DNA from: Paludibacteraceae bacterium | GTDB lineage: Bacteria; Bacteroidota; Bacteroidia; Bacteroidales; Paludibacteraceae | Length of the DNA stretch: 60,793 nucleotides | Direction: 5' to 3' | Assembly: GCA_905233255.1 (NCBI GenBank) | Contig: CAJOCN010000010.1 | Location: 1 to 60,793, forward strand | Shown here: positions 11,195-19,300 of the stretch, piece by piece | Layout: every line of letters starts with the position of its first letter | How positions within the stretch are numbered: the stretch's first letter is position 1 | Position numbers and translations under genes: made by a program | The notes under the pieces: model-generated | The model's input: only the letters and a program-made list of their open reading frames with translations | Told to the model about the DNA's origin: nothing | Database searches by the model: none

Positions 11195-12940
11195 TCATTT
11201 AGCAGTTTGAAGAATATACTCGTTCTTATCGCCCCTGCGGATAAGCGTGAACTTGCCTACCTGTTTCTTGGGCGCACCCGAAGGTTCGTCCTCCGTGTAG
11301 ATAGCCTGGAGTGTGATACCCTCGCTGAGCGGGCCTTCCACTACATCCCAGCGGACGAACGTGAAGCCTGCTACCTCCGGCTCTATCGGACGGTTGAAAG
11401 CAACGGTCTCTTGAGCTGCCGTATTATCAAGGCTGTCGAGATACTGAACCTGCGTACTCGGGTTGATTGCCCAATTAGCGACATAGTTCTTATCGCCCGT
11501 AGAGCCCTTGGTTATCTGAACAGTAGTCTGCGGCGTGTTGCCGTTCGAGCCGGTCCAACCGAGGAACGTATAACCCAAACGGGTAACTGCCAGTTGGAAG
11601 GCAGGCGTCTCAACGGTATAGGTAGCCGGGTTGTTTCCCTCACCCTTCGCGTAGTCGTACGTGATAGTATAGGTAATAAGATTCCAGCGCGCATAGAGCG
11701 TAGCCGCTGCGGTCTTGTCCCAGTTCTTAGCACTGCTACCGTCCGCTTTGTAATACTGGTTACCGCCTGTTTGGGCGTCGTAGTAGCCTTGGAAGGTATA
11801 ACCCATGCGGGTCGGCATCGTAGCCGCCGGCATTGCCGAACCGTAAGTAGCCTGCACAGAAGACGAACCGCCCGAACCGCTCTGTTGATTGAGCGTTACG
11901 GTGTACTTGTTCGCGGTCCATTTCGCATAAAGGGTCACATTGGCATTGGCGGTGTAATTGGCTCCGGCTGCATAGTTGGTACCTGTTCCGCTATTATTCG
12001 TGTTCCAGCCGTTGAAGGTATAACCCGTGCGGGTCGGCGTGGTAGTGCTCAGTTTGAGCGTAATATCCTGTGCCTTTGTCTGATTACCCGGAGCACCGCT
12101 ACCACCGTTGGCGTTGTAGCTAACGGTGTACGGAGCACTAACGGTAACCGCCTTCACTTTACCGCTTTGGTCCGCGTACCCTATATTAGGGTTGCTAATG
12201 CCTTGTTTGTCAATGGCATACACGCGAACGTAATAGGTACCCGGATTGAGGTCGGTCAAACTCAGGTTAAAATCGAAACCGTGCATCACACCGTGTCCCT
12301 GACTTGCCAAGTCGTCACGTTTGATGTTCGCTGTACCGGCGTTGATACCCTTTTTCGCGTTGTCCAAAACGGTCTCCGTGGCATTGTCGAACACATACAC
12401 GTGGACGGCCACAGCATAACTATCTTCAGCATCCGGGTCATAAGCCCATCCCCAGACACGGAACGAACCATTCTTTCCGGTGAGACCGTCAACCGAACCC
12501 GTCGGTTCTTCAACCTTGTAGAAAACCTCTATCGTTCCAATCCTGTACTCACCCTCGGTACTCAATGTGACAGAAGTGCTGTTGACATCATTGACGTAAG
12601 TGATATCTTCTTTTTGAGGCCTGTTGTCACTTAACGTTCCTTTCGTAGTACTGATGGTCTGTCTATCGACAGCTCTTTCCACAATAAACCTTATAAAGGT
12701 AATCGAATATCCCGCCGGTACGGAAATAGTCAAATTTTTACCACCATATCTCAAGAGAGCATATCTATCGTAAACAGCCCCGCAGTTCACCGTAACCTGA
12801 TTCGCGACATTATTGCCTTGAATAAAGCCTTGTTGAAAGTGGTAGAAACCCGCCGATTGGTCTGCCCGGATTTGCCCGGTCGAGGCGAGCATCATCGCCG
12901 CCAGGGCAAAGAATAGTGTAAAAAACTTTCTTTTTCTCAT
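11195..12940 (-). CDS. Secreted protein with Listeria-Bacteroides (InlB-type) repeats
   Basis: A 581-residue protein. An N-terminal signal peptide (MRKRKFFTLFFALAAMMLAS) is followed by an unassigned region to about residue 125 and a beta-rich domain with GWAYDPD...VHVYV (about 135-260). At least three Listeria-Bacteroides repeats then follow (about 270-500), each with GYTFxGW and a closing LYAKW or LYARW. The last part (EVAGFTFVRWDVVEGPL) is a degenerate unit. Such repeats form stalk-like beta-grasp folds in surface proteins. It is first in the operon, directly behind the minus promoter at 13033-13064, and ends 8 bp before the start of the giant protein, so the two are probably co-expressed at the surface. 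No enzymatic motif was seen. Confidence 0.88.
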   Translation of the reverse strand: MRKRKFFTLFFALAAMMLASTGQIRADQSAGFYHFQQGFIQGNNVANQVTVNCGAVYDRYALLRYGGKNLTISVPAGYSITFIRFIVERAVDRQTISTTKGTLSDNRPQKEDITYVNDVNSTSVTLSTEGEYRIGTIEVFYKVEEPTGSVDGLTGKNGSFRVWGWAYDPDAEDSYAVAVHVYVFDNATETVLDNAKKGINAGTANIKRDDLASQGHGVMHGFDFNLSLTDLNPGTYYVRVYAIDKQGISNPNIGYADQSGKVKAVTVSAPYTVSYNANGGSGAPGNQTKAQDITLKLSTTTPTRTGYTFNGWNTNNSGTGTNYAAGANYTANANVTLYAKWTANKYTVTLNQQSGSGGSSSVQATYGSAMPAATMPTRMGYTFQGYYDAQTGGNQYYKADGSSAKNWDKTAAATLYARWNLITYTITYDYAKGEGNNPATYTVETPAFQLAVTRLGYTFLGWTGSNGNTPQTTVQITKGSTGDKNYVANWAINPSTQVQYLDSLDNTAAQETVAFNRPIEPEVAGFTFVRWDVVEGPLSEGITLQAIYTEDEPSGAPKKQVGKFTLIRRGDKNEYILQTAK

Positions 12941-13032
12941 AATTGTTTTGATTTTTAGTTAATAATTTGTTTTTTCTTATAAATCATATATCGGTTTTGC
13001 TAACCTTATTTTACAAAATTCAATATCGGGCG

Positions 13033-13064
13033 CAAAGGTACAAAAAAGTTCGCATACGCGCAAG
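13033..13064 (-). promoter_or_regulatory. Bacteroidetes-type promoter of the surface-protein operon
   Basis: On the minus strand the -7 box TACCTTTG (13040-13033) lies 20 nt downstream of CTTG (13064-13061). This matches the Bacteroides sigma consensus (TTTG, 19-21 nt, TAnnTTTG). Transcription should start near 13025, leaving a leader of about 85 nt before ATG 12940. Confidence 0.75.
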
Positions 13065-13072
13065 GCGTACAC

Positions 13073-13126
13073 GCAAAAATTTACGTATTGCAAAGAAATT
13101 GATGCAAAAATTTACGAATTGCAAAG
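13073..13126. repeat. Two 23-bp direct repeats upstream of the surface-protein promoter
   Basis: The 23-bp motif GCAAAAATTTACG plus (T/A)ATTGCAAAG occurs at 13073-13095 and 13104-13126, differing at one base, with a 31-bp period (about three helical turns). It lies 9-62 bp upstream of the -33 box of the minus operon promoter, where an activator or repressor could bind. The binding protein is unknown. Confidence 0.6.
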
Positions 13127-14059
13127 TTTTTTTGTCTCGGGCGACGATTTTTACACATTTTGCCCCGATTTTTCCACATTACTCCGGTGGCTTTTTCCCG
13201 ACATATACGCAAAAAAAAACGCACCGAAGAGCGATTTTTTTAAACAAAAACCTATAAAACCCCTCAGTTGTCTATTAGTCCGTTGGACTTTGTGTCTTAG
13301 CTTGCTTAATCGTCCTTGTGAGCGAGCTCCCATGACGCTCAATCAACCAAATCCACACTCTGACGAGTAATAGCCAACTTCGGACATAAACCTAAAAAAC
13401 ATTTTCTTATTTTCATTAATTTTTGGTAATTATTAAGAACAGACCGGCTCTATGTTGTTGAAAGTTTTTGCGGGTACACGCACTTATTTTCATTAAATAT
13501 AACGGCGAATTTATCTAATTAAGCTAATTTATATTCGTTTAATTCGCATAATTAGCCGTTTCCAAGTCCTCTGATTTTTCTATCAGTCAACAATTAAAGA
13601 CAATTAAAGACAATTTTCTTTTTTTACATAAGATGCATATTTTTTAATTGTTGGTAATTGTTGATAATTCTTTGCCGTACAGGCACGATCTGCTTCGCTG
13701 TATGGTTGACAAATAAACAAATAATATTGTGACAGATGGCTTAATACAGGAAGCCGAACAGCCAGAGAGGAAGCTTGTTTGACGATTACAAAAGACAAAT
13801 CCGTATGTGTTTTGTCGATTACAAAAGTCAAATCCACTGCAAAGGTACTGCTTTTTTCTGACATATACGCAAAAAAACCGCACCCGAGGATGCGTTTTTG
13901 GGCATAATAATTAAAGGTTAATGGGTAGTTGTTGCCTAGGTAATGATTAGGGAAAGGGTAGGACAATGACTAACCAATATTTAACGAATGATTAACTTAT
14001 CTCTAACGGTTGGAAGCATGTTGGCAATCGAAGCCTCCCATGAGCCGGCATGAAAATTT

Positions 14060-14136
14060 GCATGGCAAAGTTGGCAAACTTGACAAACTTAGCGTTGACT
14101 TTGCCAACTTTGCCAAGTTTGTCATGCGATTTTTTT
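14060..14136 (+). terminator. Long imperfect hairpin followed by a T run
   Basis: Arms 14060-14089 and 14098-14127 are 30 nt each, with 25 Watson-Crick pairs, one G-T pair and an 8-nt loop. Both arms are built from 7-8 nt words (TTGGCAAAC, TTGACAAAC). A run of seven T follows (14130-14136), as in an intrinsic terminator on the plus strand. No plus-strand gene lies upstream within 14 kb, so its role is unclear. Confidence 0.5.
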
Positions 14137-14246
14137 ATACACGCCTTCGGACATAAAGAGGATGAGTGGATATAGCCGCGGCCGTGCTGTTTGGCAAGCG
14201 TCCGGTAGAAATTTCCACAAAAAAAATCGCCTGAGAGTACGATTTA

Positions 14247-14278
14247 TTTGCATATATCAAAAATTATGTGTAATTTTG
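14247..14278 (+). promoter_or_regulatory. Bacteroidetes-type promoter for the 14.3-24 kb operon
   Basis: TTTG (14247-14250), a 20-nt spacer, then TAATTTTG (14271-14278). Transcription would start only a few bases before the ATG at 14289, so the leader is extremely short. Confidence 0.75.
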
Positions 14279-14288
14279 TAGCGGATTT

Positions 14289-14768
14289 ATGCGGAGAGAG
14301 TTATTGATATTATTTTGCGCGATAGCATGCGCGGGGTGCAACCGCCCGTCGAAGGTAGAGCAATACCGGTCCGAGAAGCATGTACGGGACTCCGTTTCGC
14401 TCGTCAACCAGCAGCGGACATTGGCGTACTATCAGACGGTGCTGGACTCGCTGCTGCCGGTGTCGGACTCGTTGTTGCAGTACTTCCGGTACGAGCGCGA
14501 CGAGAGATACCAGGACCACGGGTACTACGTGGTGAAGGAGGGGAGGATGAAGATGCCGGGAAGAAGGATTCTGGTGCGTGACGACGGCAAGGAGGTGCTC
14601 TGTTACCGCGAGGGGAAACGGATAGAGGACGAAAAAGAAAAGCGAAAGGACGAAGGAGCGTACGCCTTAGCCGAGCACCTGCAGATCGTCATTCGCGACA
14701 TCAAGGAATTAGAGAAAAGAATTACGCGCACTTCGCTGGAAGTGCAGAAATACCAGAAAAGATTATGA
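14289..14768 (+). CDS. Hypothetical lipoprotein
   Basis: A 159-residue protein beginning MRRELLILFCAIACAGC. The hydrophobic stretch ending at a lipobox cysteine (residue 17) marks a lipoprotein. The mature part is charged and probably helical (KRIEDEKEKRKDE near 114-126; a C-terminal stretch IRDIKELEKRITRTSLEVQKY that looks like a coiled coil). No known domain was recognised. It is the first gene after the promoter, and its stop overlaps the start of the next gene by 4 bp (ATGA), so the two are translationally coupled. Confidence 0.8.
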   Translation: MRRELLILFCAIACAGCNRPSKVEQYRSEKHVRDSVSLVNQQRTLAYYQTVLDSLLPVSDSLLQYFRYERDERYQDHGYYVVKEGRMKMPGRRILVRDDGKEVLCYREGKRIEDEKEKRKDEGAYALAEHLQIVIRDIKELEKRITRTSLEVQKYQKRL

Positions 14769-15214
14769 GCGAAAGCAAATACGAAAGTAAAATCACATCG
14801 GCGGCATGTCCGGCAGCACAGATCTACAGGGTGCTGAGCAACATGCAGAACCTGGAGCGGGTGAAAGACCTGATCCCGAAAGACAAGATCCAGGAGATGG
14901 AGGTGGAGCCCGACCGCGTGCGTCTGAAAGTGGACGGACTGGGTCAGAAGATCAGCATCGCCATCGTGGACCGCATTGAGAACGACACCATCAAGTTCGG
15001 CGCGGAGGGTATTCCGCTGGACGCCCATTTCTGGATCCAGCTCAAGGAACTGAACCCGACGGACACCCGCATCAAACTGACCGTCAAGGCGGATATTCCG
15101 TTCATGTTCAAGATGATGGTGGAGAAGAAGCTGCAGCAGGGGCTGGACCAGGCGGCAGAGATGCTGGCGCAGTTCCCGTACGGGCAGTGGGGGGATTTGA
15201 GATTTGAGATTTGA
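14765..15214 (+). CDS. SRPBCC-family (START/polyketide-cyclase-like) protein
   Basis: A 149-residue cytosolic protein. The pattern of a short N-terminal strand, paired helices (CPAAQIYRVLSNMQNLERV), alternating strands and a long C-terminal helix (MFKMMVEKKLQQGLDQAAEMLAQ) fits the helix-grip SRPBCC fold, which binds hydrophobic ligands. The ligand is unknown. Its last residues (DLRFEI) and stop codon are encoded by the heptamer array that fills the spacer before psd, so the natural C-terminus has probably been replaced by repeat sequence. It lies between a lipoprotein and a phospholipid enzyme. Confidence 0.75.
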   Translation: MSESKYESKITSAACPAAQIYRVLSNMQNLERVKDLIPKDKIQEMEVEPDRVRLKVDGLGQKISIAIVDRIENDTIKFGAEGIPLDAHFWIQLKELNPTDTRIKLTVKADIPFMFKMMVEKKLQQGLDQAAEMLAQFPYGQWGDLRFEI

Positions 15215-15240
15215 GATTTGAGATTTGAGAATTTGAAGAG
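15196..15240 (+). repeat. Heptamer array (GATTTGA type)
   Basis: Consecutive 7-bp units of the type GATTTGA run from inside the 3' end of the SRPBCC gene through the spacer before psd. The units carry TGA, which shifts frame every 7 bp, and they provide the upstream gene's stop. Confidence 0.8.
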
Positions 15241-15243
15241 TAT

Positions 15244-15915
15244 ATGAAAAGACCGAGAATACACCGAGAGGGACGGAACCTGATCTTCGGGACGACACTG
15301 CTGCTGTTTATTATCAATATTCCGATGTACATGTATTTCCCGCATTGGATCTTCGGTATCACGCTGGCGCTGACGGCGTTGCTGTTGGTGTTCGTGACGT
15401 ATTTCTTCCGCAACCCGGTACGGGTGCTGGAGATCGACGATCCTAATTTTATTATCGCGCCCGCGGACGGTCGCGTAGTGGTGATCGAGCCCACGGAGGA
15501 GAACGAGTATTTCCACGAGAAGAAACTGCAGGTGTCGATCTTCATGTCGCCGTTCAACGTGCACGCCAACTGGTACCCGATCGAGGGTAATATCTTGGTG
15601 AGCGAGCACCAGAAAGGCCGACACAAGGGCGCATGGCTGCCCAAGTCGAGCACGGAGAACGAGCGTTCGCTGGTGGTGATCGAGACGCCGAGCAAGGTGC
15701 AGATAGCCGTACGGCAGGTAGCCGGCGCCATGGCGCGAAGGATCGTGACCTACGCCAAGCCGGGGCACCAGGCGCACCGGAACACGCACCTCGGGTTCAT
15801 CAAACTCGGCAGCCGCGTGGACATGTACCTGCCGCTGGACACGGAGATGTTCGTAGCCGTGGGCGATGCCGTGCGCGGGAACGAAACGATCATCGGAAGA
15901 CTGGGTGAAAGGTGA
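15244..15915 (+). CDS. psd: Phosphatidylserine decarboxylase (short, Bacteroidetes-type)
   Basis: A 223-residue enzyme that makes phosphatidylethanolamine from phosphatidylserine at the inner membrane. Two N-terminal hydrophobic segments (LLLFIINIPMYMYF; GITLALTALLLVFVTYFF) anchor it. DGRVVVIEP and the block IFMSPFNVHANWYPIEG are family signatures. The LGSR sequence near residue 196 is the self-cleavage site, where the serine becomes the pyruvoyl cofactor. Length is normal for the short family. The usual partner pssA is not adjacent. The stop codon lies in a heptamer array of the GAAAGGT type. Confidence 0.93.
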   Translation: MKRPRIHREGRNLIFGTTLLLFIINIPMYMYFPHWIFGITLALTALLLVFVTYFFRNPVRVLEIDDPNFIIAPADGRVVVIEPTEENEYFHEKKLQVSIFMSPFNVHANWYPIEGNILVSEHQKGRHKGAWLPKSSTENERSLVVIETPSKVQIAVRQVAGAMARRIVTYAKPGHQAHRNTHLGFIKLGSRVDMYLPLDTEMFVAVGDAVRGNETIIGRLGER

Positions 15916-15957
15916 AAGGTGAAAGATGAAAGATGAAAGATGAAAGGTGAAAGATGA
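15905..15957 (+). repeat. Heptamer array (GAAAGRT type)
   Basis: About seven 7-bp units alternate between GAAAGGT and GAAAGAT. They fill the psd-deoC spacer and encode the last residues and TGA stop of psd. Confidence 0.8.
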
Positions 15958-15978
15958 AAAATTAAAATATATAATACT

Positions 15979-16860
15979 ATGAACAAGTTTGAAGAATTAT
16001 TCGCGCAGTATCCCTGCCCGTTTACAGATGAGCAAGTGAAAGCCCAAGTGGCTGAGATTGAAGCAAAACATTTTGCAGAGAATAACAACGTAGAGGTGTG
16101 GAAAGAGTGCCTCCACCAGATTGACTACACGACGCTGAGCGCCGATGACACGATCGAGAAAGTGGAGCGGATGGCGAACGCCGTGAACACCTTCGAGGCG
16201 GCGTTCCCGGGCATCCCTAACGTAGCGGCTATCTGCGTCTATCCGGCGATGGCGGAGTACGTACGCAAGGCGCTGAAGGACCCGAACTTCAAGATCGCCT
16301 GCGTGAGCGGCGGGTTCCCTGCTTCGCAGACCTTCCTGGAGGTCAAAGTAGCCGAGACGGCTCTGGCCATCAATGCCGGCGCAACGGAGATCGACATCGT
16401 GCTGAGCGTAGGCAAGTTCCTGGAGGGCAACTACCAGGAGTGTTTCGACGAGATCAGCGAACTGAAAGCCGTGTGCGGCGACAAGCACCTCAAAGTGATC
16501 CTCGAGACCGGACTGCTGAAGAGCGCCGAGAACATCTGGAAAGCATCGATCCTGTCGATGGCGGCAGGCTGCGACTTCATCAAGACCTCGACCGGCAAGA
16601 TCAGCGTGAACGCTACGCCGGAGGCTACCTTCGTGATGTGCCACGCTATCAAGGCATGGCGCGAGAAAACAGGCGTCAAGATGGGTTACAAGCCGGCAGG
16701 CGGCGTGAGCACGACCGAAGAGGCGGTACAGCACTACACGCTGGTGAAAGAGATCCTGGGCGAGGAGTGGCTCAACAACGAGTCCTTCCGTTTCGGCGCC
16801 AGCAGGCTGGCAAACAACCTGTTATCCTCCATCGTAGGTAAAGAAACAAAGCATTTTTAG
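15979..16860 (+). CDS. deoC: Deoxyribose-phosphate aldolase
   Basis: A 293-residue class I aldolase that splits 2-deoxyribose 5-phosphate into glyceraldehyde 3-phosphate and acetaldehyde, for salvage of deoxynucleosides. Key features: NAGATEIDIVLSVGKF, the Schiff-base lysine in CDFIKTSTGK (about residue 200) and the second active-site lysine in KPAGGVST (about 237). It belongs to the longer DeoC type seen in Bacteroidetes. It starts 63 bp after psd and is followed 35 bp later by the NfnAB-type gene; both gaps contain heptamer arrays. Confidence 0.95.
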   Translation: MNKFEELFAQYPCPFTDEQVKAQVAEIEAKHFAENNNVEVWKECLHQIDYTTLSADDTIEKVERMANAVNTFEAAFPGIPNVAAICVYPAMAEYVRKALKDPNFKIACVSGGFPASQTFLEVKVAETALAINAGATEIDIVLSVGKFLEGNYQECFDEISELKAVCGDKHLKVILETGLLKSAENIWKASILSMAAGCDFIKTSTGKISVNATPEATFVMCHAIKAWREKTGVKMGYKPAGGVSTTEEAVQHYTLVKEILGEEWLNNESFRFGASRLANNLLSSIVGKETKHF

Positions 16861-16895
16861 TCGAAAGTCGAAAGACAAAAGACAAAAGTCGAAAG
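16861..16895 (+). repeat. Heptamer array (AAAGTCG/AAAGACA)
   Basis: Five 7-bp units (AAAGTCG, AAAGACA, AAAGACA, AAAGTCG and a partial one) make up the whole deoC-nfn spacer. Unlike most arrays here it carries no stop codon on either strand. Confidence 0.8.
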
Positions 16896-19247
16896 ATGAA
16901 TAAGATTCTAAGCAAGAGATTTTTCTCGGAGAATGTAGCGGAGCTGGTAGTAGAGGCTCCGCTCATTGCTCGTAGCCGGCGTGCCGGCCATTTTGTAATC
17001 ATCCGTGTGGACGACCACTCGGAGCGTATTCCACTGACCATCGCCGGCGCCGATATAGAGAAAGGAACGATCACCCTGGTCGTTCAGCAGGTAGGCGCCT
17101 CGACACACAAGCTGGTAGCGATGGAGCCGGGCGAGTGTCTGCACGACATCGTCGGTCCCCTCGGCCGCGCTACGCGTATTGAGAAATACGGTACGGTGGT
17201 GTGCGCGTGCGGAGGCGTGGGCGCCGCGCCTATGCTGCCTATAGCAGAGGCGCTGAAGAAAGCCGGTAACCGCGTCATCACCGTGCTCGCCGCCCGCAAC
17301 GAGAGTCTGCTCATTCTCCAAGACGAGTTAGCCCAATGGTCGGACGAGGTGATCGTGATGACCGACGACGGTTCCGCCGGACAGAAAGGCGTCGTGACCG
17401 TAGGCGTGGAGCAGGTGATCAACCGCGAGAAAGTGGACAAGTGTATCACTATCGGCCCGGCAATCATGATGAAGTTCGTGGCGCTGACCACCGAGAAATA
17501 TAATATCCCCACCGAGGCGAGTCTCAACACCATCATGGTCGATGGCACGGGTATGTGCGGCGCCTGCCGCGTGACCGTAGGCGGCAAGACGAAGTTCGTC
17601 TGCGTCGATGGTCCGGAGTTCGACGCCCACGGCGTGGACTGGAACGAGATGCTGAGCCGCATGAAATCGTACAAAGCCGAAGAGGCGGAGGCGATGGAGC
17701 GCTATAAGAACAACCCCACCCTGCCCCTCCCCACAAGGGAGGGAAACGAGAGTGCCACCCACGAAGAACCTGTCTCCTCCCTTGAGGGGAGGTCGGGAGA
17801 GGTTCCTCCCTTTGAGGGTACGGCGAAAGAGCGCGTGGCTATACCGCGTGTGCAGATGCCGGAGCTCCGTCCCGAAGTGCGCGTGAAGAGCCTGAGGGAG
17901 GAAGTGAACCAGGGCCTGTCGTTCGAGCAAGCTATCACGGAGAGCCACCGCTGCCTCAACTGCAAGAACCCGGGATGCGTACAGGGATGTCCGGTAAACA
18001 TCAATATACCCGGTTTCATCAAGAAACTGGAGAGCGGCGACGTACTCGGCGCGGCGGCTGTGATCAAAGAGAGTTCGTCTCTGCCGGCTGTCTGCGGTCG
18101 TGTGTGCCCGCAGGAGAAACAATGCGAGGCGAACTGTATCCATCTCAAGATGGGTCACCCGGCAGTAGCCATCGGCTATCTGGAGCGCTTCTGCGCGGAC
18201 TATGCGAATGAACAGACAAACCTCACCCCAACCCTCTCCTCAAGAGAGGGGGCTTCTCCCTTGAGGGGAGACGGGAGTGGGGTTTCCAAGATTGCCGTGG
18301 TGGGTTCCGGTCCTGCGGGTCTGACCTTCGCCGGAGATGCCGCCAAGTACGGGTACGAGGTACACGTCTTCGAGGCACTGCACGAGATTGGCGGTGTGCT
18401 CAAATACGGTATTCCCGAGTTCCGTCTGCCTAACGCCATCGTCGATAAAGAGATCGACGGTCTGCGCGCCCTCGGCGTACAGTTCCACACGGACACGATC
18501 ATCGGCAAGACGATCAGCGTGAAGGAACTGGAGGAACAGGGCTTCAAGGGTATCTTCGTGGGCTCGGGAGCCGGTCTGCCGCGATTCATGAACATCCCGG
18601 GCGAGAACCTGAACGGCGTGCTGTCGTGCAACGAGTACCTGACCCGCGTGAACCTGATGGACGCCTCCAACCCAGCAACGGACACCCCGCTGCTGTACGG
18701 CAAGAACGTAGCCGTCATCGGCGGCGGTAACACCGCCATGGACGCCGTCCGCACGGCGAAACGTCTCGGTGCAGAGCGCGCGATGATCATCTACCGCCGG
18801 AGCGAAGAAGAGATGCCGGCGAGGGTGGAGGAAGTCAAACATGCCAAACAGGAAGGTATCGAGTTCATGACTCTGCATAACCCGATCGAGTACCACGCCG
18901 ACGAGAACGGCCGTGTGAACGAGGCGGTACTGCAAGTGATGGAGCTCGGCGAACCGGACGAGAGCGGACGTAGGAGTCCTGTACCCGTTGAAGGCAAGAC
19001 GGTGACGATCCCTGTCGATCTGGTGATCGTAGCGGTCGGCGTGAGCCCCAACCCGCTGATTCCGTCCTCCGTGGAAGGACTGGAGATCGGCAAGAAAGGC
19101 ACGATCGTAGTCAATGAGAATATGCAATCCGCCATCCCGACACTCTTCGCCGGCGGCGATATCGTACGCGGCGGCGCTACCGTCATACTCGCCATGAGCG
19201 ACGGACGCAAGGCTGCGAAAGCGATGCACGAGTATTTGAATAGTTGA
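16896..19247 (+). CDS. Fused NfnA-NfnB type oxidoreductase (PyrK-like flavoprotein + NADPH glutamate synthase-like subunit)
   Basis: A 783-residue fusion. Residues 1-265 form an FAD/NAD-binding ferredoxin reductase domain of PyrK/NfnA type, with a [2Fe-2S] site around MCGACRVTVGG...FVCVDGP. Residues about 315-440 hold the double [4Fe-4S] domain (CLNCKNPGCVQGCP; CGRVCPQEKQCEANC). Residues about 466-783 hold FAD (VGSGPAGLTFAGDAAKYG) and NADPH (VIGGGNTAMDAVRTAKRLG) sites. The family carries out NADPH/NADH/ferredoxin electron exchange, including flavin bifurcation in NfnAB; whether this fusion bifurcates is inference. Both linkers (273-311 and 442-465) are encoded by G/C-rich palindromic repeats inserted in frame (NPTLPLPTREG; LTPTLSSREG). 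Confidence 0.88.
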   Translation: MNKILSKRFFSENVAELVVEAPLIARSRRAGHFVIIRVDDHSERIPLTIAGADIEKGTITLVVQQVGASTHKLVAMEPGECLHDIVGPLGRATRIEKYGTVVCACGGVGAAPMLPIAEALKKAGNRVITVLAARNESLLILQDELAQWSDEVIVMTDDGSAGQKGVVTVGVEQVINREKVDKCITIGPAIMMKFVALTTEKYNIPTEASLNTIMVDGTGMCGACRVTVGGKTKFVCVDGPEFDAHGVDWNEMLSRMKSYKAEEAEAMERYKNNPTLPLPTREGNESATHEEPVSSLEGRSGEVPPFEGTAKERVAIPRVQMPELRPEVRVKSLREEVNQGLSFEQAITESHRCLNCKNPGCVQGCPVNINIPGFIKKLESGDVLGAAAVIKESSSLPAVCGRVCPQEKQCEANCIHLKMGHPAVAIGYLERFCADYANEQTNLTPTLSSREGASPLRGDGSGVSKIAVVGSGPAGLTFAGDAAKYGYEVHVFEALHEIGGVLKYGIPEFRLPNAIVDKEIDGLRALGVQFHTDTIIGKTISVKELEEQGFKGIFVGSGAGLPRFMNIPGENLNGVLSCNEYLTRVNLMDASNPATDTPLLYGKNVAVIGGGNTAMDAVRTAKRLGAERAMIIYRRSEEEMPARVEEVKHAKQEGIEFMTLHNPIEYHADENGRVNEAVLQVMELGEPDESGRRSPVPVEGKTVTIPVDLVIVAVGVSPNPLIPSSVEGLEIGKKGTIVVNENMQSAIPTLFAGGDIVRGGATVILAMSDGRKAAKAMHEYLNS
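17713..17825 (+). repeat. In-frame cluster of G/C palindromic elements in the nfn gene
   Basis: Three small palindromes: CCCTCCC-cacaa-GGGAGGG (17725-17743), CCTCCC-N5-GGGAGG (17776-17792) and CCTCCC-N5-GGG (17805-17818). They are translated as the linker between the NfnA-like and NfnB-like halves. Confidence 0.8.
18222..18290 (+). repeat. Second in-frame palindromic element in the nfn gene
   Basis: CCCTCTC-N5-GAGAGGG (18232-18250) and CTCCC-N5-GGGAG (18256-18270), preceded by CACCCC and followed by GTGGGG. It encodes the linker between the Fe-S domain and the FAD domain. It resembles the element at 17713 in composition and order. Confidence 0.75.
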
Positions 19248-19300
19248 CATTTGACATTTGATATTTGAAATTTGACATTTGACATTTGACAATTGACAGT
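19243..19300 (+). repeat. Heptamer array (ATTTGAC type)
   Basis: Seven or more 7-bp units (ATTTGAC, ATTTGAT, ATTTGAA, AATTGAC) fill the spacer after the nfn gene, adjoin its TGA stop and reach the TTG start of the PBP4 gene. Confidence 0.8.

Larger units (their letters stand above)
12941..14246. other. Long gene-free interval between divergent operons
   Basis: About 1.3 kb, AT-rich, with no convincing gene on either strand. It holds the minus promoter and direct repeats near 13.05 kb and an imperfect palindrome around 13501-13560 (ACGGC...GCCGT outer arms). It also holds two copies of a motif containing CGATTACAAAAG near 13781-13832, a second weaker minus promoter-like site (TACCTTTG at 13847-13840) and the long hairpin at 14060-14127. 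Short open frames here lack ribosome sites and protein-like composition. Confidence 0.6.

Noticed and set aside
13119..13966. Small open frames between the divergent operons
   Set aside because: They are AT-rich or run through promoter sequence (for example reading FFAYMS from promoter text) and have no ribosome sites.
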